Below, piece by piece: positions 6,976 to 14,297 of a stretch of 16,565 bases of DNA (positions are counted from its first letter, which is position 1; every line of letters begins with the position of its first letter). The notes beneath the pieces were generated by a model that searched no databases, had not been told where the DNA came from, and worked only from the letters and a program-made list of their open reading frames with translations. The translations under genes and the position numbers were made by a program. Source of the stretch: HyVt-560 sp964577195 (GTDB taxonomy: Bacteria; Pseudomonadota; Gammaproteobacteria; UWMA-0217); contig CAZNYF010000057.1 of NCBI GenBank assembly GCA_964577195.1, positions 1-16,565 of the forward strand, written 5' to 3'.

Positions 6976-7448
6976 GAGTTGAGTGTCTGCGTCGCTTGTA
7001 ACACCTCGTCTACATGTCCTTTTACCTTTACTTTACGCCATTCTGCGGCGAGCTCGCCCTGTTTGTTAATGAGAAATGTACTGCGTTCAATGCCCATATA
7101 TTTCTTCCCGTAGAGTTGTTTTTCTTTTATTACGTCGAACAAATTGCACAACGTCTCTTCAGGATCAGAGAGCAATTCAAACGGGAAGTTCTGTTTGGCT
7201 TTAAAATTTTCGTGTTTTTTTATGCTGTCACGCGAGACGCCGAGGATCACGGCATCAGCTTCGTCGAATAATAAAATACTATCGCGAAAGTTTTGTCCCT
7301 CGGTGGTACAGCCGGAGGTGTCGTCTTTGGGGTAGAAGTAGAGTATGACGTGTTTTTTCCCTTTGAAATCAGACAGGGAAATGGTGAGTTCGCTGGTTGC
7401 AGCAGCAGAAAAATCGGGAACAGTTTTATTAAGTTCGACTTGTGGCAT
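6972..7448 (-). CDS. bcp: Thioredoxin-dependent peroxiredoxin (Bcp/PrxQ type)
   Basis: The 158-aa thioredoxin-fold peroxidase reduces hydrogen and organic peroxides. The peroxidatic cysteine is C47 in Y-P-K-D-D-T-S-G-C-T-T-E. Other family motifs follow: N-F-R-D (53-56), G-V-S-R-D-S (70-75), L-L-S-D-P (92-96) and G-I-E-R-S-T-F-L-I near 128. E. coli Bcp has a resolving cysteine five residues after the peroxidatic one; here that position (52) is Q. The only other cysteine is C101, so the enzyme may work as a 1-Cys type or use C101. AGAGGT lies 5 nt before the ATG. A weak promoter (TTGTGC, 15-nt spacer, TATAAC) may lie just upstream. It is the first gene of a two-gene unit with phoH. Confidence 0.93.
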   Translation of the reverse strand: MPQVELNKTVPDFSAAATSELTISLSDFKGKKHVILYFYPKDDTSGCTTEGQNFRDSILLFDEADAVILGVSRDSIKKHENFKAKQNFPFELLSDPEETLCNLFDVIKEKQLYGKKYMGIERSTFLINKQGELAAEWRKVKVKGHVDEVLQATQTLNS

Positions 7449-7526
7449 GAATGACCTCTAAGTTATATACGAGGTAATTCTGGCACAAGTTGCCACAAGA
7501 GACGATCTTACAACAGATGCCAACTC

Positions 7527-7544
7527 ACTCCTGCACACAGGAGT
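7527..7544 (-). terminator. Perfect 7-bp hairpin after the ompA-family gene
   Basis: ACTCCTG (7527-7533) and CAGGAGT (7538-7544) form a 7-bp GC-rich stem with a 4-nt loop, starting 17 nt beyond the porin stop codon on the minus strand and lying upstream of bcp. No U-tract follows on either strand, so intrinsic termination is uncertain. It could instead be a transcript-end stabiliser. Confidence 0.35.
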
Positions 7545-7560
7545 ACAGTCAGTCTATAGG

Positions 7561-8982
7561 CTAGAGTTCTTCCGCAATCAGCTCGACACGGCGGTTTTTA
7601 GAGCGTCCGGCTTCGGTCGCATTGGAAGAAATTGGTTCTTCTTCACCTTTACCGGCATAGCGCATTCTGCTTGGGTCTACACCCTGTTGCGCCAGATATT
7701 GAGCAACTGCCATGGCACGTTTTTCGGACAGTGATTTGTTGGCTGCGGCATTGCCCGAATCGTCGGTGTGTCCGATGATGGTAGCGCGAATTTCCGCATA
7801 TTGATTGAGATTTGCTGCCACGGTGTTGAGAATAGACTTAGCTTCTCCGGTCAGACGAGAGGAGCCAACATGAAAGTTAACGCCTTCGAGAATCCCGGTA
7901 AATTGATCCACTACGTTCTGCTGATAAACTTCAGTGACAACAATCGGTTCTGGTGCGGCAACCTGCGTAGGAATTGCGCAGCCACGGTTGTCAACGGGTG
8001 TCGCCGCAGGGGTGTTGAGGCATAGATCGAGGTTGTCGATCACGCCATCGGCATCCACATCGAAAACCAGCGGGTCTTGTTTGGGCAGCGGAGGAGCTTT
8101 GCTTGTCAATGCTGCAGGAGGTGAAGGCGCTTTGAGTGCGCAGCCATTAACACCAACGCCAACGCCGGATCGGGTATTGGGACAGCGATCGCGGCTGTCG
8201 TCTACGCCATCATTATCAATATCAATGACCACTGCCTTTTTAGGCAATGCGCTGGGGCGACCAAAGCGTTTTAACAGGTCAATTGAAACCAGTTGGGCTT
8301 CTTTATCATAGTAATCGTATTCGCCGCGAATGGAGAACCCGTTCAGCATTTGATATTCAACACCGAGACCGCCAATCACGCCGGAGATATCGTCCTTTTC
8401 AAAGGAGAGACCGTTGGCGGAGGTCGATAACTGACCGATGCCCAGTTTGCCAAAAACTGAAAACCCAGGCAGATTATTGGGGAATTGATAGATTCCCTGT
8501 AAGCCAAAAACACGGTAATCGAGTTGTCCTTGACCGTTGGTTGCATTCGCACCAGCAACGGCGCCACCGCTGCCATCAGGGGTGTTGCCGCCAAAAGGGA
8601 AGTTTGGATCCTCCAAGCCGGGCTGGTCATTAACGTTTCCGCCGCCACCTGCCCCTACAGTGACGTTGCCATTGGTAATGGAGGTATCTTCGATATCTAC
8701 ATGTCCAAGATCGGCAAACATTCCTTCAATTGAAAAATTGTTATTCAGATCGTAGCCAAGAAAAACTTTGTATCCCGTGAAAGTGCCATCACCATAGTTA
8801 ATGTTGGTGTTGTCAATTTCCGGGTCCAGATTGGAGGCGCCGATGCCAAAGCCTGCATAGATCTCGCCATCACCCGCATGTGCACTGGTATAGAAAAGCA
8901 GGCTCATCACTGCAACGGAGAGTGGGATCATCGACAGAATGAGTTTTTGGGCTGGGTTGCCTGATTTTGTACCGGAATGCAT
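7561..8982 (-). CDS. OmpA-family outer-membrane protein with thrombospondin type-3 repeats
   Basis: The 473-aa precursor has a long N-region and a signal peptide ending A-H-A at 34-36. Residues 37-240 resemble an eight-strand OmpA-like beta-barrel, with alternating aromatic strands such as I-Y-A-G-F-G-I-G and V-F-G-L-Q-G-I-Y. An unusual Gly/Asn/Asp-rich insertion at about 100-152 is probably a surface loop. Two calcium-binding TSP type-3 repeats follow, D-I-D-N-D-G-V-D-D (254-262) and D-V-D-A-D-G-V-I-D (308-316), each ending in C-x-N-T or C-P-N-T and then N-x-G-C-A. The C-terminal OmpA peptidoglycan-binding domain (about 366-470) shows G-H-T-D-D-S-G (404-410) and N-R-R-V-E-L (463-468). It thus tethers the outer membrane to the wall, as in OprF-type porins. 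The ATG at 8982 is chosen over an in-frame TTG at 8994 because GGAG lies 6 nt upstream of it. Confidence 0.9.
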   Translation of the reverse strand: MHSGTKSGNPAQKLILSMIPLSVAVMSLLFYTSAHAGDGEIYAGFGIGASNLDPEIDNTNINYGDGTFTGYKVFLGYDLNNNFSIEGMFADLGHVDIEDTSITNGNVTVGAGGGGNVNDQPGLEDPNFPFGGNTPDGSGGAVAGANATNGQGQLDYRVFGLQGIYQFPNNLPGFSVFGKLGIGQLSTSANGLSFEKDDISGVIGGLGVEYQMLNGFSIRGEYDYYDKEAQLVSIDLLKRFGRPSALPKKAVVIDIDNDGVDDSRDRCPNTRSGVGVGVNGCALKAPSPPAALTSKAPPLPKQDPLVFDVDADGVIDNLDLCLNTPAATPVDNRGCAIPTQVAAPEPIVVTEVYQQNVVDQFTGILEGVNFHVGSSRLTGEAKSILNTVAANLNQYAEIRATIIGHTDDSGNAAANKSLSEKRAMAVAQYLAQQGVDPSRMRYAGKGEEEPISSNATEAGRSKNRRVELIAEEL

Positions 8983-9292
8983 TGATTTCTCCAATCCTGG
9001 GTGATGGTTTTTTCGTTGTTTAGTCTGTTCAACGGCGGACAGTGAACTGGTTGTTGTTCCGCATTGACGTAGTTCGAACGAGATTAATACACCCAGGATT
9101 CACTAATTTCTCGAAATTGCTCACAAAATTGACTTTGTTGATTAATCGAGATCGAATTGTGTGCGCGCGGTCATCAATTTTTCCAATTTTCGCGTTGCTA
9201 ATGAAAATGCTATTGGCGTATTAGCGCGATAAACGGTTTACGCGTGTGAAGGCGTCACTTATGATTCGCTACAGATAAACGGAGACAAAAAA
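8983..9292. promoter_or_regulatory. Divergent promoter region between the ompA-family gene and dapA
   Basis: This 310-bp gene-free region must hold promoters for both directions. For dapA, two weak sigma-70-like candidates are TTGACT (9129-9134), 17 nt, TCGAAT (9152-9157), and TTGCTA (9195-9200), 18 nt, TATTAG (9219-9224). The dapA ribosome site is GGAG (9281-9284), 8 nt before its ATG. For the porin gene, a perfect inverted repeat AATTTC-TC-GAAATT (9105-9118) is operator-like. A perfect 11-bp inverted repeat (8993-9003 with 9090-9100) spans its probable leader and is listed separately. No small ORF in the region is convincing. Confidence 0.5.
8993..9100 (-). promoter_or_regulatory. Long-range 11-bp inverted repeat in the ompA-family leader
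   Basis: AATCCTGGGTG (8993-9003) and CACCCAGGATT (9090-9100) are perfect reverse complements separated by 86 nt. Read on the minus strand, the proximal arm is directly followed by the GGAG ribosome site and the porin ATG. If transcription starts upstream of 9100, the mRNA leader could fold so that the stem ends right against the Shine-Dalgarno. A DNA-level operator role is the alternative. No known riboswitch family is recognised. Confidence 0.4.
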
Positions 9293-10168
9293 ATGTTGCA
9301 AGGCAGTATGGTGGCGATGGTTACCCCGATGGATATGCAAGGGGGAATTGACTATGTCGCGTTGAACGCTCTGACAGAGTTTCACATCGACCAAGGTACG
9401 GACGCTATTGTTGCGATGGGTACGACCGGGGAATCCGCTACGCTGGATTTTGATGAGCATTGCTCGGTGATAAAAGCGACGGTGGATCAAGTTGCTGGCC
9501 GAATTCCGGTTATTGCAGGTACGGGCGCGAATTCCACCTCCGAGGCGATTGAGCTGACCCGCTGCGCCAAAGCACATGGTGCGGATGCAGCATTGCTGGT
9601 GACACCGTATTACAACAAACCTCCTCAGGAAGGTTTGTATCAGCACTACAAGCTCATTGCAGAAACCGTCGATATTCCTCAGATTCTTTATAATGTTCCT
9701 GGTCGGACAGCCTGCGATATGTTGCCCGAGACAGTTGCCCGGCTGGCGAAAATTCCAAACATTATTGGTCTCAAGGAAGCGACCGGCAGTATTGATCGAA
9801 TGAAGGAAATCCTCGCGTTAGTGGGGGATAGCATTGATCTTTATAGCGGTGACGATGCCACCTCACTGGAGTTTTTACTCGCTGGTGGCAAAGGCGTGAT
9901 TTCGGTAACCACCAATGTTGCGCCCGCATTGATGCATGAGATGTGTCAAGCAGCACTCGCGGGCGATACAACGCTCGCGACTGAAATTAATCAGAAACTG
10001 GATGCGTTACACACGGATCTGTTTCTGGAAGCCAATCCTATTCCGGTTAAATGGGCGGTACAGCAGCTTGGTTTGATTGATGGCGGTATTCGCCTGCCGC
10101 TGATACCGCTTGCAGAAGAATTTTATCCTCGGCTGCGCGCTGCCATGCAGCAAGCCGCGATTATTTAA
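9293..10168 (+). CDS. dapA: 4-hydroxy-tetrahydrodipicolinate synthase
   Basis: DapA condenses pyruvate with aspartate semialdehyde, the first committed step of lysine and diaminopimelate synthesis. The 291-aa TIM barrel aligns with E. coli DapA at the same numbering: the Schiff-base lysine is K161 in G-L-K-E-A-T-G, with T44/T45 in G-T-T-G-E-S, Y107 in T-P-Y-Y-N-K-P, Y133 in L-Y-N-V-P-G-R-T and R138 binding the substrate carboxylate. GGAG lies 8 nt upstream of the ATG. The gene is cytoplasmic and the first of a run with bamC and an MBL gene. In E. coli bamC also follows dapA directly, and in Pseudomonas the order dapA-bamC-MBL is found too (recalled). Confidence 0.97.
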   Translation: MLQGSMVAMVTPMDMQGGIDYVALNALTEFHIDQGTDAIVAMGTTGESATLDFDEHCSVIKATVDQVAGRIPVIAGTGANSTSEAIELTRCAKAHGADAALLVTPYYNKPPQEGLYQHYKLIAETVDIPQILYNVPGRTACDMLPETVARLAKIPNIIGLKEATGSIDRMKEILALVGDSIDLYSGDDATSLEFLLAGGKGVISVTTNVAPALMHEMCQAALAGDTTLATEINQKLDALHTDLFLEANPIPVKWAVQQLGLIDGGIRLPLIPLAEEFYPRLRAAMQQAAII

Positions 10169-10195
10169 GGGACTCGTCCCTAACTCGGAGACATC

Positions 10196-10882
10196 ATGAA
10201 TCGAATTATCTTTAGCAGTGTGAGCAAAGCCGGTCTACTGGCAATGGTCTTTTTACTGCTCACCAACGGCTGCAGCTTGATGCCGAATAATGAGGATGAC
10301 TATAAAAAAAGTCGTGCCAACCCCACGCTGGAAGAGCCACCTGAAATTTCCTTACCCACACCCAATGCGGCGTATAAAATACCCAAGTCATCCGCGCCAA
10401 AAATTGAAAAATCCAGCTCAACGGGAAGCTCTAAATTGGCCGAAGGTGGTTCATCCTCCGGGAAAATTGAGCTAAAACGTGATGGTTCGTTGCGGTGGTT
10501 GGATGTACCTATCGCTGCGAATAAAGTCTGGCCAATGGTTGTCGAGTTCTGGATAAATCAGGATGTGAAACTGGCAGAGTCCGATGCCAAACTGGCAATG
10601 CTGGAAACCGAATGGGTCGAATCCAAAGCGGGTATTCCAACTGAGGGTCTAAAGGACTTGTTTAAAAAGGCCGTGGGTAGTGATTCTGATCTTGCATTAC
10701 GTGACAAATATCGTTTGCGGATTCGCACTGAAAATGATGCTTCCCAAATCTATTTAACCCATCGGGGTGCAGTATTGACGCATGCAAAAGGTGATGCGCC
10801 ACATTGGGAAATGCGTCAGCCGGAGCCAGAAAGGGAAGCAGAAATGCTCCGACGCTTGCAGCTTTTTCTTTCGCATCAATAA
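10196..10882 (+). CDS. bamC: Outer-membrane assembly lipoprotein BamC (NlpB), short single-grip form
   Basis: BamC is a lipoprotein subunit of the BAM complex that inserts beta-barrel proteins. The 228-aa precursor starts with a signal peptide ending L-L-L-T-N-G-C, giving a lipidated C26; N at -2 and T at -3 are less usual for a lipobox. A long flexible Ser/Pro/Lys-rich segment (about 30-92) follows, then one helix-grip domain (about 92-228) with G-S-L-R-W-L-D-V-P near 96, V-W-P-M-V-V-E-F-W near 111, L-E-T-E-W-V, and D-K-Y-R-L-R-I-R-T-E near 170. E. coli BamC has 344 aa and two helix-grip domains, so the second is missing here. The frame ends cleanly and the next gene follows after 6 nt, so this does not look like a sequencing break. 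GGAG lies 5 nt before the ATG. Confidence 0.85.
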   Translation: MNRIIFSSVSKAGLLAMVFLLLTNGCSLMPNNEDDYKKSRANPTLEEPPEISLPTPNAAYKIPKSSAPKIEKSSSTGSSKLAEGGSSSGKIELKRDGSLRWLDVPIAANKVWPMVVEFWINQDVKLAESDAKLAMLETEWVESKAGIPTEGLKDLFKKAVGSDSDLALRDKYRLRIRTENDASQIYLTHRGAVLTHAKGDAPHWEMRQPEPEREAEMLRRLQLFLSHQ

Positions 10883-10888
10883 CCGAGA

Positions 10889-11650
10889 GTGCGTTTTACT
10901 TCACTGGGTTCTGGAAGTCAGGGTAATGCAACTCTGATTGAATCCGGTGACTCGCTGGTGCTGATAGATTGCGGGTTTTCGGCCAAAGAGTTAGAGCGAC
11001 GCATGGCAATGCGCGGCTGCCATGCCGAAGATATCAGCGCGATTTTTCTTACCCATGAACATGGCGACCATGCCTGTGGGGTGGGCGTGCTGTCGAGAAA
11101 GTATCAGCTACCGGTCTGGACAACCCGTGGTACCGAGTTAGCCGTTAAGGATAACCGTTTTCACCAGACCCACTATTTATCACCCTCACAGAGCATTAAA
11201 ATGGGCAACATGGAAATTGTGCCGTTTGCTGTGCCGCATGATGCGCGTGAACCTTGTCAGTTTCGCTTTAACGAAGGCAGTCAGAGTCTTGGATTGCTCA
11301 CGGATACGGGCAGCATTACCCCACATATTATTGATGTGCTGAAGGGTTGCGATACGCTACTGCTGGAATTTAATTATGATCCGGTGATGCTCTCGCAAGG
11401 CGCCTATCCACCTGCGTTGCAGCGTCGGATTGATGGTACCTGGGGACATCTTTCTAATCATCAGGCGATGGGTTTTATGCAGCAGCGTGATTCGACCGGT
11501 TTGAAACGACTGATTGCAATGCATATCAGCGAAAAAAACAATTCTGTGGAGAAAGTCGATCAATGTTTGAGTGCATCGAGCATGCCACATGATTGTGACG
11601 TGATCATTGCAGATCAAACCGGTGGGTTCGATTGGATGACACTCGAATAA
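10889..11650 (+). CDS. YycJ/WalJ-like MBL-fold metallo-hydrolase
   Basis: The 253-aa metallo-beta-lactamase-fold protein begins M-R-F-T-S-L-G-S-G-S-Q-G-N, the characteristic opening of the YycJ group, which fixes the GTG at 10889 as start. The metal-binding motif T-H-E-H-G-D-H is at residues 55-61 (H56, H58, D60, H61). Further typical segments are V-P-H-D-A near 114, L-T-D-T-G near 136 and H-L-S-N-H near 191. Relatives are proposed 5'-to-3' DNA exonucleases; the function in Gammaproteobacteria is less clear. It is 6 nt downstream of bamC with no separate strong ribosome site, so it is likely translated by coupling. In Pseudomonas a homologue follows bamC and precedes purC (recalled); here cysS follows instead. 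Confidence 0.88.
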   Translation: MRFTSLGSGSQGNATLIESGDSLVLIDCGFSAKELERRMAMRGCHAEDISAIFLTHEHGDHACGVGVLSRKYQLPVWTTRGTELAVKDNRFHQTHYLSPSQSIKMGNMEIVPFAVPHDAREPCQFRFNEGSQSLGLLTDTGSITPHIIDVLKGCDTLLLEFNYDPVMLSQGAYPPALQRRIDGTWGHLSNHQAMGFMQQRDSTGLKRLIAMHISEKNNSVEKVDQCLSASSMPHDCDVIIADQTGGFDWMTLE

Positions 11651-11678
11651 AACTCGAATAACAGATTAGACTTTTACT

Positions 11679-13058
11679 ATGCTAAACATCTACAACACCC
11701 AAAGCGGGAAAAAAGAACTTTTTAAGCCCATCGACCCTGAGCGGATTACGATGTACGTCTGCGGGCCGACGGTTTACAACTATATTCACATTGGCAATGC
11801 GCGACCGATTGTCGTGTTTGATGTGATGTTTCGAATTTTGAAACACTATTTCCCCAATGTTGTGTATGCGCGAAATATCACCGATGTTGACGACAAAATT
11901 AACAAAGCCGCAGCAGAAAATGGTGAATCAATTCAGGCATTAACAAATCGCTACATCGAGTTTTATCACCAGGATGTGGCTGATCTCAATACCCTCGCGC
12001 CGACGATCGAACCACGCGCCACCGAGCATATTGAAGAAATGCTGGTGATGATCCAAACGCTGATTGATCACGGCAATGCTTACGTGGCAGAAAATCATGT
12101 CATGTTTGATGTCACCTCAATGGACAGCTACGGCAAACTCTCCAACCGCAAGCTCGATGATATGCTGGCGGGTGCGCGGGTCGAAGTTGCTGGCTATAAA
12201 AAATCGCCCGGCGACTTCGTCTTGTGGAAGCCTTCGACGCCAGAGCTGCCTGGCTGGGAAAGTCCCTGGGGACGAGGCAGACCGGGTTGGCATCTGGAAT
12301 GCTCAACGATGATCGAAAAACATCTGGGCGAAACCATTGATATTCATGGCGGTGGTCGGGATCTGATCTTTCCTCATCATGAGAATGAACGCGCCCAGAG
12401 CGAATGCTGCCATCAAGGAAAAACCTTTGTAAATTACTGGATGCACAACGGCTACATTACCGTTAGCGGTGAAAAAATGTCCAAGTCGGAGGGTAACTTC
12501 TTTACGCTGCGCGATGTTCTGGAACAAGCTCCCGGAGAAGCAGCACGGTTTGCCTTACTATCCGGGCATTATCGTTCACCACTAGATTGGTCGCCAGAAT
12601 CATTGATGCAGGCGAAAGCAGGGCTGGATGGCTTGTATACCGCGCTAAACAAGGTGGTGGATATTAAGCCGGATGACAGCGGCGCTCCAAGCGATGCTTT
12701 TATGCAGGCGATGGATGATGATCTGAACACCCCCAGGGCGATTGCGCAATTGCACGATCTAGCCCGACGTATTAATAAGTCGGAGGATGCGGCGCAATTA
12801 AAGGCATTAAAATCAGAGATGCTAGCCAGTGGTGAGCTGATGGGTATCCTACAGCAGCAACCCGAAGCCTGGTTTCGCTGGCAGGCAGTTGCCTCTGCTG
12901 GATTGTCTGATGAAGAAATTGATACGTTGATTGAAACGCGGTTGCAAGCCAAGCAAGATAAGGATTTTCAACGTGCGGATGAAATTCGCAACCAATTGCA
13001 GGAAGCTGGGGTTTTATTGGAAGATGGTGCAGGTGGGACAACCTGGAAACGCGGTTAG
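11679..13058 (+). CDS. cysS: Cysteinyl-tRNA synthetase
   Basis: This class I synthetase charges tRNA-Cys. The 459-aa length is normal. The HIGH-like motif is H-I-G-N (37-40) and K-M-S-K-S lies at 266-270. Expected zinc ligands are C28 in Y-V-C-G-P-T, C208 in W-H-L-E-C-S, H233 and E237 in F-P-H-H-E-N-E; the metal gives selectivity for cysteine. The C-terminal anticodon-binding region shows the usual end, Q-R-A-D-E-I-R-N-Q-L and W-K-R. No strong Shine-Dalgarno precedes the ATG at 11679, which is 28 nt downstream of the MBL gene. No T-box or other leader is visible, and none is expected in this group. Confidence 0.97.
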   Translation: MLNIYNTQSGKKELFKPIDPERITMYVCGPTVYNYIHIGNARPIVVFDVMFRILKHYFPNVVYARNITDVDDKINKAAAENGESIQALTNRYIEFYHQDVADLNTLAPTIEPRATEHIEEMLVMIQTLIDHGNAYVAENHVMFDVTSMDSYGKLSNRKLDDMLAGARVEVAGYKKSPGDFVLWKPSTPELPGWESPWGRGRPGWHLECSTMIEKHLGETIDIHGGGRDLIFPHHENERAQSECCHQGKTFVNYWMHNGYITVSGEKMSKSEGNFFTLRDVLEQAPGEAARFALLSGHYRSPLDWSPESLMQAKAGLDGLYTALNKVVDIKPDDSGAPSDAFMQAMDDDLNTPRAIAQLHDLARRINKSEDAAQLKALKSEMLASGELMGILQQQPEAWFRWQAVASAGLSDEEIDTLIETRLQAKQDKDFQRADEIRNQLQEAGVLLEDGAGGTTWKRG

Positions 13059-13109
13059 AATAGAATGCTAGAACTGTCGATGAGTTGGACAGAAAAACAG
13101 GAGTAACAA

Positions 13110-13907
13110 ATGAAATTTTCAAATGTAATCGTAGCCTTGGTGTTAGCAACAATTCTAACCAGTTGTGCAACTTCTCCATTAGGTCGCAAACAGCTGATTC
13201 TGTTGCCAGCCTCGCAAATGGCTGATCTTGGCCGTGCCTCCTTTCTAGATCTGAAGAAAAATCAGCTGGTAGAACGGGATGCTCACAATAATCGCTATGT
13301 TCGCTGTGTTGCCGATGCACTCACTGCAGAACTTACCGGAAAATGGGCACAGCAGGATTGGGAAGTTACTGTGTTTAAAGATGACAGCCCCAACGCTTTT
13401 GCATTGCCCGGTGGAAAAATTGGTGTTCACACAGGATTATTCAAAGCCGCAAAAAATCAACACCAGCTCGCAGCCGTAATGGGTCACGAAGTGGGTCATG
13501 TCATGGCAAGGCATGGCAACGAGCGCGTATCGACCAATCTTGCAGCACAAACAGGCCTGCAATTGGCAACGGTTATGGCTGGCGGAGCCAGTTCGCAAAA
13601 GCAGCAGGTGATGGGCTTGCTTGGGTTGGGTGTGCAGGTTGGAGTGCTCTTGCCGTTTAGCCGTCGCCACGAATCCGAGGCAGACTTGATCGGTCTTAAG
13701 CTAATGGCTTCTGCCGGATTCGATCCTCGCGCTAGCGTTGAGCTATGGCAGAACATGCAAAAGCTCGGTGGATCAAAACCCCCCGCATTTCTTTCAACGC
13801 ATCCCACGGGTGAGCGCCGCATCCATGATTTGAACCGTGCTATGGAAGCTTCGCTGGCAATCTATGGCAAAGCCAGGTCAGCCGGCAAACGCCCAAGGTG
13901 TCGCTAG
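13110..13907 (+). CDS. M48-family zinc metalloprotease lipoprotein (LoiP/YggG-like)
   Basis: The 265-aa precursor has a lipoprotein signal with L-T-S-C, lipidated at C19. The zincin motif H-E-V-G-H is at 126-130 inside G-H-E-V-G-H-V-M-A-R-H, and the third zinc ligand lies in H-E-S-E-A-D (187-192), with E190 the likely ligand. N-A-F-A-L-P-G-G (95-102) and T-H-P-T-G-E-R-R near 230 are typical of the M48B/M48C envelope proteases. Relatives such as LoiP and BepA degrade misassembled outer-membrane proteins in the periplasm, fitting the envelope theme of nearby bamC and the porin. Unlike BepA it lacks a C-terminal TPR domain. AGGAG (13099-13103) is 6 nt before the ATG. The basic tail G-K-R-P-R-C-R is unusual but the frame is intact. 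Confidence 0.9.
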   Translation: MKFSNVIVALVLATILTSCATSPLGRKQLILLPASQMADLGRASFLDLKKNQLVERDAHNNRYVRCVADALTAELTGKWAQQDWEVTVFKDDSPNAFALPGGKIGVHTGLFKAAKNQHQLAAVMGHEVGHVMARHGNERVSTNLAAQTGLQLATVMAGGASSQKQQVMGLLGLGVQVGVLLPFSRRHESEADLIGLKLMASAGFDPRASVELWQNMQKLGGSKPPAFLSTHPTGERRIHDLNRAMEASLAIYGKARSAGKRPRCR

Positions 13908-14297
13908 TACTCCACAAAGTTTGTAGGAGTGGCGCCCTCGCCACGAACTTTCACTGATTACGTTCAATCATAAGGGTTGGCTTCATTCAATTTTAGCCTT
14001 TGCCTGGATGGATCTCCGGCACGGTAATTTTTCTATCCATATTCTTTCCTGCACCGGTTATGACCAGTGCAGGTTCTTTGATTGTCTTTAGTACGCCTCG
14101 ACGTTTCCAGCTGTTCGAATATTGATAGCGATTTCTTATTCGTTTGAACATTGTCTGCCCCATATTCTTATTTTTTTTAGATGATCACTGATAGAGCCGA
14201 TCTTTTCAGCGACAGGTGGTAGTGTGTCAATTGCGTAACTTGGACGCAAGCATCAGGATGAGTACTTCATCCCGAATTGACTGTTGAAGTATCTAGT
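13908..14297. other. Gene-poor interval before pip: REP-like hairpin, other hairpins and one doubtful minus-strand ORF
   Basis: About 390 bp hold no confident gene. A REP-like hairpin lies at 13923-13947. CCTGCAC (14048-14054) pairs with GTGCAGG (14067-14073), with inner GGT/ACC pairs and a TATG loop. TTGCGT (14231-14236) pairs with ACGCAA (14244-14249). GGATGA (14256-14261) pairs with TCATCC (14267-14272). The last two may lie in the pip leader. On the minus strand 13993-14163 can be read as a basic 56-aa ORF without a Shine-Dalgarno, resembling nothing I recognise. It could be a decayed gene or chance. Confidence 0.4.
13923..13947. repeat. REP-like palindromic repeat with GTAG head
   Basis: A GTAGGA head (13923-13928) is followed directly by GTGGCG (13929-13934), a 4-nt loop and CGCCAC (13939-13944), ending GAA. 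This head-plus-GC-stem design matches REP elements of Pseudomonas and Stenotrophomonas type that are moved by RAYT (TnpA-REP) transposases. It sits 15 nt after the M48 gene, the usual intergenic setting, and may also terminate or stabilise that transcript. A single copy is visible in the window. Confidence 0.55.

Noticed and set aside
5557..7448. PIN-PhoH plus neighbour as a toxin-antitoxin system.
   Set aside because: The mycobacterial arrangement needs a small antitoxin gene upstream of phoH2. Here the coupled upstream gene is a complete peroxiredoxin, so no antitoxin is visible.
8983..8994. TTG start at 8994 for the OmpA-family gene.
   Set aside because: The GGAG ribosome site lies inside that extension and is ideally spaced for the ATG at 8982.
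12772..13320. 182-aa minus-strand ORF across the cysS/M48 junction.
   Set aside because: It is antisense to two well-supported genes, has no family features and is best explained as a shadow of their codon pattern.
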